Shown here piece by piece: positions 60,162 to 64,000 of a stretch of 64,000 bases of DNA; positions within the stretch are counted from its first letter, which is position 1; the number at the start of each line of letters is the position of its first letter. Both the position numbers and the translations under genes were made by a program. This stretch comes from CBDUXT01 sp965371245 (GTDB lineage: Bacteria > Planctomycetota > Phycisphaerae > UBA1845), in NCBI GenBank assembly GCA_965371245.1, contig CBDUXT010000002.1, positions 62,001 through 126,000 on the forward strand. The letters are read 5' to 3'. The notes under the pieces are model-generated. The model did no database searches, was not told where the DNA came from, and was given only the letters and a program-made list of their open reading frames with translations.

Positions 60162-62120
60162 TCAATCGCCGCCACCGGGCTCGTCGCCCGAATCATCGAA
60201 CTCGGGGTAGTCTTCCAGTATCGCGTCGATCCAAAGGACGTATCGCCAGTCGTTGGCGGTCGATTCGTTCGTTACCGGGTCCATCCCCTCGCCGTGCCCA
60301 GCCGCGGAACCGCCTGGAGTTTCGATTCGGTTGCCGTCAAACAAGAAGACCCGATCGAAGTAGAACCCCGTTCCGGCGGTCCGCCCGTTTTTACGGAGGG
60401 CGGCCATGAAGGTTTCAGCCATAAACCTGGTGCGATCCTTGTGCGCCGAACGGCACGTAATCTCGATCTTGATCGCATCCAGTTCCGACGCCGGATCGTT
60501 GATCGGCTCCTCAACCTCGACCACGCTTTCCCACTCGTAGGCGTTGACGTCCGCCTCGTACTGCATGACCAGCTTCTCGATGAACACCTGCGAGCGCTCA
60601 TCACGCGGAGGCGCTTCCGCCATCGCATCGACGATCTCGGACGGCGTCCGCGCGAGGCCGAGCGCACCTTGCGGGCGCGGAACCGACTGGTGAATCACCT
60701 GCAGAATGCGAGGAATCATGCTCTTGTTTTTTTGCATCGCGGTCAGTTCTTCGGTCTGCCCGCGTTCGCTGCCACCCTTGCCGCTCAGCTTGCGTAGCTG
60801 GTTCTTGAAGAACTCACCGGCATTGCGGATGGCGACCGCTCGTGCGCGATCGGGCAGTGCCGAGCTGGGGCCGTTGGTGATGAGGTCGTCCGCCGCCTCG
60901 ATCGTCGTGACCGACGGCACGCGCACCTCCGCATCGGCCGCCAGCGCTCGCATGTCCGCCGACTGCCGGAACGACACCAACCCGCCCGCCAGAAAGAGAC
61001 ACGCCGCAGCCGCTGCGAAGGCCGGCCTCTTCTTACGCCACACAATCTGTTTGGCGATCTCCGCCGGCAAGAGGTTGCACGTGATCTTCGCGCGGTCGGC
61101 TCCCTGAATAGCCAGCCCATACGCCACCCCAAACGCAAGCAGGTGATCCTTGAAATCGCCTCCACCGGCGCCGCCGGCAAACGTGATGCACTTGAACGCA
61201 TCCGGCTTCTCGACGGGAAGCCCGAGGTTCTGCTGAAGATATTTCTGCAGGCCGGGCAACTTACAGGCGTCGCCGAAGCAGACCACCTTCTCCACGTTGC
61301 TTTCGCGGTGCGTGGACGAGTAAAAGCCGATGGAGCGCTGCAACTCCTGCACCAGGTCGGCAAAGACCGGGCGCATGGCCTGGAAAATCTGACGCGCATA
61401 CTTGCTGGTGTCCGCGGAACGCTTGAGGCTTTCCGCTTTTGAAAATGACAGCTTGAACGCCTTGACCAGCGCCTCGGTGAAGTGATTCCCGCCGATGGGC
61501 ACGTTCCGCGTCCAAAACGTATCGGCCGTGGCGATGATCAGGTCGGTGTTCTCCGCCCCGATGTCCACAAGAATCGTGGTTTCCGAACCGACCATGCCGT
61601 CGAACCGGGCCGCGTTGTAGATGGCCAGAGGGCTGGATTGGACCGCCGCGGGTTCGATGGAGGCCTGCTCGAAATGCAACAGGTGCTCTCGAAGGAGTTC
61701 GCGCTTCATCGCGAAGATACCGACTTCCAGATCGGGCGCGCCTTCTTCCTGGAAGGTCTGGTAGTCCCAGATCACCTCGTCCATGTCGAACGGGATCTGC
61801 TGATCCGCCTCGAAGCGGACGAGGTCGGGAAGCTTCTTCGCTGAATGGGGAGGCAGCTTGGTAAAGCGGGCGAGCGTCTGCTGGCCCGGAACGGCCACGA
61901 TGACCTGGGCCTTCGAGATGTCGTTACGCGAAAGGAATTTTTCCAGTGCCGCGCTGATGAGCTCGACCCGGTCGGCGTCCGGTTGGGAGAGAATCTTGGC
62001 GTGTTCGATGTAGTCGTGGGCGACAACCTCGACCGTCTCGTCGCCGCTCATGCGAATCTTCAAAGCCTTGAGGGCACAACGACCCAAGTCCAGGCCCCAG
62101 ACCGTTTGCGTTTTCGCCAT
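60162..62120 (-). CDS. PilM-PilN fusion protein (pilus/secretion assembly)
   Basis: A 652-residue fusion. ATG at 62120 with GGAGAC about nine bases upstream. Residues about 1-350 are PilM, an actin-like ATPase-fold protein: TVWGLDLGRCALKALKIR, RFEADQQIPFDMDEVIWDYQ, ILVDIGAENTDLIIA, LQRSIGFYSSTHRESNVEKV and GDACKLPGLQKYLQQ. About residue 360 comes CNLLPAEIAKQIVWRKKR and a transmembrane helix (FAAAAACLFLAGGLVSF), the INLLP-plus-helix start of PilN. A C-terminal alpha/beta region (LVMQYEADVNAYEWESVV) completes a PilN-like periplasmic part. In most bacteria these are two proteins that join the cytoplasmic and periplasmic sides of the machine; here one polypeptide does so. Confidence 0.8.
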   Translation of the reverse strand: MAKTQTVWGLDLGRCALKALKIRMSGDETVEVVAHDYIEHAKILSQPDADRVELISAALEKFLSRNDISKAQVIVAVPGQQTLARFTKLPPHSAKKLPDLVRFEADQQIPFDMDEVIWDYQTFQEEGAPDLEVGIFAMKRELLREHLLHFEQASIEPAAVQSSPLAIYNAARFDGMVGSETTILVDIGAENTDLIIATADTFWTRNVPIGGNHFTEALVKAFKLSFSKAESLKRSADTSKYARQIFQAMRPVFADLVQELQRSIGFYSSTHRESNVEKVVCFGDACKLPGLQKYLQQNLGLPVEKPDAFKCITFAGGAGGGDFKDHLLAFGVAYGLAIQGADRAKITCNLLPAEIAKQIVWRKKRPAFAAAAACLFLAGGLVSFRQSADMRALAADAEVRVPSVTTIEAADDLITNGPSSALPDRARAVAIRNAGEFFKNQLRKLSGKGGSERGQTEELTAMQKNKSMIPRILQVIHQSVPRPQGALGLARTPSEIVDAMAEAPPRDERSQVFIEKLVMQYEADVNAYEWESVVEVEEPINDPASELDAIKIEITCRSAHKDRTRFMAETFMAALRKNGRTAGTGFYFDRVFLFDGNRIETPGGSAAGHGEGMDPVTNESTANDWRYVLWIDAILEDYPEFDDSGDEPGGGD

Positions 62121-62215
62121 GAACGGTGTCTCCAATCGCCACGGGCACGGCCCGAGACGTTTCTGGTAGGATCGACCCTTTCCCCGGGTCTAGGTGTCAG
62201 GTAGAGTCGCTCCGC

Positions 62216-63769
62216 ATGGCTGGGAAGTATCTAATCACGACGCTCGGCTGTAAAGTGAACCAGTACGAGTCGCAGCAACTCCGCGAGGTTCTCGAGACCT
62301 TCGGGCTCCGCCCGGCCGCTCCGGGCGACACGCCCCTCATCGCCGTCGTCAACACCTGTGCCGTTACCGGCAGCGCGTCGCGCAAGAACCGGCAGACCAT
62401 CCGGCGCATTGCACGGGGAGGTCGAACGCCGGTCGTGGTGACCGGCTGCGGGGCGACTGCGGACGCCGGAAGGCTCAGTCGCCTACCGGGCGTGCGGGCC
62501 GTGCTCGGGCATGGCCACGACGCCTGTGCCGAGCTGCGGGTTCTGCTTTCCAATCGCCTGGGAGCCAGACCAATCAAGCCGCCCGGATGCTTACCACTTG
62601 TGACCGGGAAAACTCACAGCCGTCCGGACGCCACACGGTATGACGTATCAAATAAGCGGGCTGACGCACAGCCACGGCGAGAAGCTTCGGCGCCACGGAC
62701 GATCAGTCTGTCAACGGACATTATTGCCCCGCCGCGTGGCGTTGTCAAGACAGACGCATCGCTAACCACCAAAATCCACGGGTTTGCCGGGCGCCAACGG
62801 GCCTTCTTGAAGGTGCAGGACGGCTGCGACGCCTTCTGCACGTATTGCATCATTCCCCGGCTGCGACCCAACCTCCGATCGAAACCCATCGATGTAGCGG
62901 TAACAGAAGCGAGAGGCCTTGTTCTTGCGGGGCACAAGGAAATCATCGTCACGGGTATCTTCCTGGGAGCCTACGGGCGTGGGACCGCCCTGCGGAAGCG
63001 ATGGCCGGGTCGATCCTCGCCGCTGGCGAATCTGGTGGACGCCCTCGCTCGCGTCGATGGGCTCAAGCGCCTGCGCCTCTCCAGCCTGGAGCCGGGCGAC
63101 GTGGATGCGTCGCTGCTGGATGTTCTCGCCCGACACCCGAACTGCGTGCCGCACCTGCATCTGCCGCTGCAATCGGGAAGCGAGCGTGTGTTGCGTCGGA
63201 TGAATCGCCAGTACACGCGGGATGACTTTGTCACGATGATCGACCGGGTCAACGCGGCGCTCGATCGGGCGGCCATCAGCACCGACATCATCGCGGGCTT
63301 CCCCGGCGAAACCGAAGGCGACTTCGCCGACACGCTGAATGTGGCGCGACGGGCCGGTTTCATCAAAATCCACGCCTTCCCGTTCAGTGCTCGTGACGGA
63401 ACGGCCGCCGCGCGCTGGCAGAAGGACTTCGTCCCGACGGCGATTGCGCGAGATCGTATGGAGCAACTCGCCGACCTGGAACGCGAGCTGTCGCTGTCTT
63501 TCCGGAAGCAATTCGTCGGTCAGGTGGAACGGGTGATCGTGGAAGCGTCGAAGGGCGGGACGGGCGCGGGAGGCATGACCGATGGAGGCGCGACGGACGC
63601 GGTTCGGAGCGGGCGAGCCGATCGCTATTTCGAGATTCACTTCGACGCGGCCGGCGCAAGCACCGGGAAGTACGTTCCCGTGCGCATCGACCGCGTCACC
63701 CCGATCCGCACCCACGGGACGATCGTCTCTTCCGCCAAGCCCGGCCCACACACAGTGACTCGGTCATAG
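62216..63769 (+). CDS. mtaB: tRNA (N6-threonylcarbamoyladenosine) methylthiotransferase, MtaB-type
   Basis: A 517-residue radical SAM enzyme adding a methylthio group to t6A37 of ANN-reading tRNAs. The ATG at 62216 starts MAGKYLITTLGCKVNQYESQ. The N-terminal UPF0004 domain has C12, C48 and C78 (GCKVN, NTCAVT, TGCGA), which bind the auxiliary cluster. The radical SAM CxxxCxxC is C204, C208, C211 (QDGCDAFCTYCIIP). The TRAM-like tail is at the end (GKYVPVRIDRV). An extra linker of roughly 50 residues, Arg/Ser-rich, separates the two cluster domains, and the usual RG after IIP is altered (IIPRLRPNLRSK). The gene is 95 bases from the PilM-PilN start, divergent from it. Confidence 0.85.
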   Translation: MAGKYLITTLGCKVNQYESQQLREVLETFGLRPAAPGDTPLIAVVNTCAVTGSASRKNRQTIRRIARGGRTPVVVTGCGATADAGRLSRLPGVRAVLGHGHDACAELRVLLSNRLGARPIKPPGCLPLVTGKTHSRPDATRYDVSNKRADAQPRREASAPRTISLSTDIIAPPRGVVKTDASLTTKIHGFAGRQRAFLKVQDGCDAFCTYCIIPRLRPNLRSKPIDVAVTEARGLVLAGHKEIIVTGIFLGAYGRGTALRKRWPGRSSPLANLVDALARVDGLKRLRLSSLEPGDVDASLLDVLARHPNCVPHLHLPLQSGSERVLRRMNRQYTRDDFVTMIDRVNAALDRAAISTDIIAGFPGETEGDFADTLNVARRAGFIKIHAFPFSARDGTAAARWQKDFVPTAIARDRMEQLADLERELSLSFRKQFVGQVERVIVEASKGGTGAGGMTDGGATDAVRSGRADRYFEIHFDAAGASTGKYVPVRIDRVTPIRTHGTIVSSAKPGPHTVTRS

Positions 63770-63800
63770 CATTCTTCCGTTCAGCGCGACACGCCGCTGA

Positions 63801-63856
63801 GCAGGGTGGGCTATTGCCCGCCTTTGCGGTCGAACGGCGGGCAAGAGTCCGCCCTA
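63801..63856. repeat. Short hairpin element (family F)
   Basis: TTGCCCGCC (63814-63822) and GGCGGGCAA (63836-63844) form a perfect 9-bp stem. The outer GCAGGGTGGGCTA and the complement of the right end (GTAGGGCGGACTC) are similar. It begins 31 bases after the mtaB stop and ends 37 bases before the stop of the gene at the window edge. Confidence 0.6.
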
Positions 63857-63893
63857 CAGCATGATGCGTGGAGCGCCGTGATTCATCAGGCGC

Positions 63894-64000
63894 TCAACGA
63901 ATCTTCGGCGCGTCGGGGTCCACGTGTACGGTAACGGCGAAGTCCTGGCGCAAGTAGCGACACTTGCCCCCCTTGTTCTCGCAAACGTAGTAAAGGGCAT
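63894..64000 (-). CDS. C-terminal end of an unidentified gene
   Basis: The frame enters from the right edge of the window and ends at TGA 63894-63896. The 34 visible residues are ALYYVCENKGGKCRYLRQDF then AVTVHVDPDAPKIR. The YYVC-x6-C-x-YLRQDF arrangement resembles the last strand of some exported thioredoxin- or NHL-repeat proteins, where two cysteines close a beta domain. The fragment is too short to name. The Cys pair (CENKGGKC) suggests a disulfide and an extracytoplasmic location. Confidence 0.4.
   Translation of the reverse strand, partial: ALYYVCENKGGKCRYLRQDFAVTVHVDPDAPKIR

Overview
The window looks like a high-GC chromosome segment from a planctomycete, most likely close to the Phycisphaerae. 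This is inferred from gene content, not from a marker gene. Pointers are a prepilin-like protein with the H-X9-DG tail motif, a membrane protein with the CxxCGYxLxGL zinc ribbon, an IPTL-CTERM-like surface protein, a secreted protein with the CKINITDVV tail, a DUF1573 protein, a YdjY-like protein, a split glycine decarboxylase (GcvPA plus GcvPB) and a PilM-PilN fusion. The cell evidently has an outer membrane with LPS: heptosyltransferase, LptF/LptG-like permeases, a heptose-type kinase/cytidylyltransferase, arabinose-5-phosphate isomerase and a WbpM/FlaA1-type dehydratase are all present. No rRNA, tRNA, CRISPR array or intact mobile element was found.

Layout. 0.1-6.4 kb: DUF1573 exported protein, small membrane protein, DUF115/glycosyltransferase-like protein, DUF554 membrane protein, Bpt aminoacyl-tRNA-protein transferase and a GT9 heptosyltransferase. 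6.7-12 kb: DUF2062 protein, LptG-like and LptF-like permeases, and a cytidylyltransferase-PfkB fusion in the reverse of the usual HldE order. 12.5-18 kb: nucleotidyltransferase, M16 peptidase, glycine C-acetyltransferase and a Cys-rich IPTL-CTERM protein. 18.4-24 kb: HNH endonuclease, MurQ, GHL10 lipoprotein, ROK kinase (a possible wall-sugar salvage group) and a small zinc-motif protein. 24.3-36.9 kb: giant BNR/sortilin-like exported protein, DinB protein, polysaccharide dehydratase, polyprenyl diphosphate synthase, MoaC, DUF5658 protein, a 5'-truncated surface protein and an ammonium transporter. 36.9-38.4 kb: decayed DNA with an IS3-family remnant and a 38-codon small ORF. 38.4-45.3 kb: a FlgI-like lipoprotein with repeats, then a glycine-cleavage/lipoylation block (HD exonuclease-like, gcvPA, zinc-ribbon protein, gcvPB, lipM). 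45.5-53.3 kb: YyaL/DUF255 protein, duplicated-domain exported protein, holin-like protein, prepilin-like protein, KdsD and a YdjY-like protein. 53.5-62.1 kb: a type IV pilus/type II secretion-like operon (PilM-PilN fusion, two large bitopic proteins, secretin). 62.2-64 kb: MtaB and the C-terminal end of one more gene.

The most unusual feature is a dense set of short bipartite hairpin elements (about 20-125 bp, several sequence families). Most sit a few to about 100 bases downstream of stop codons. One lies inside the signal-peptide region of the GHL10 gene. They resemble REP/BIME or MITE-like sequences, and no mobilising enzyme is in the window. A second notable feature is a run of 16 G on the coding strand of the gene at 56848-58716, where loss of one base would create an immediate stop.
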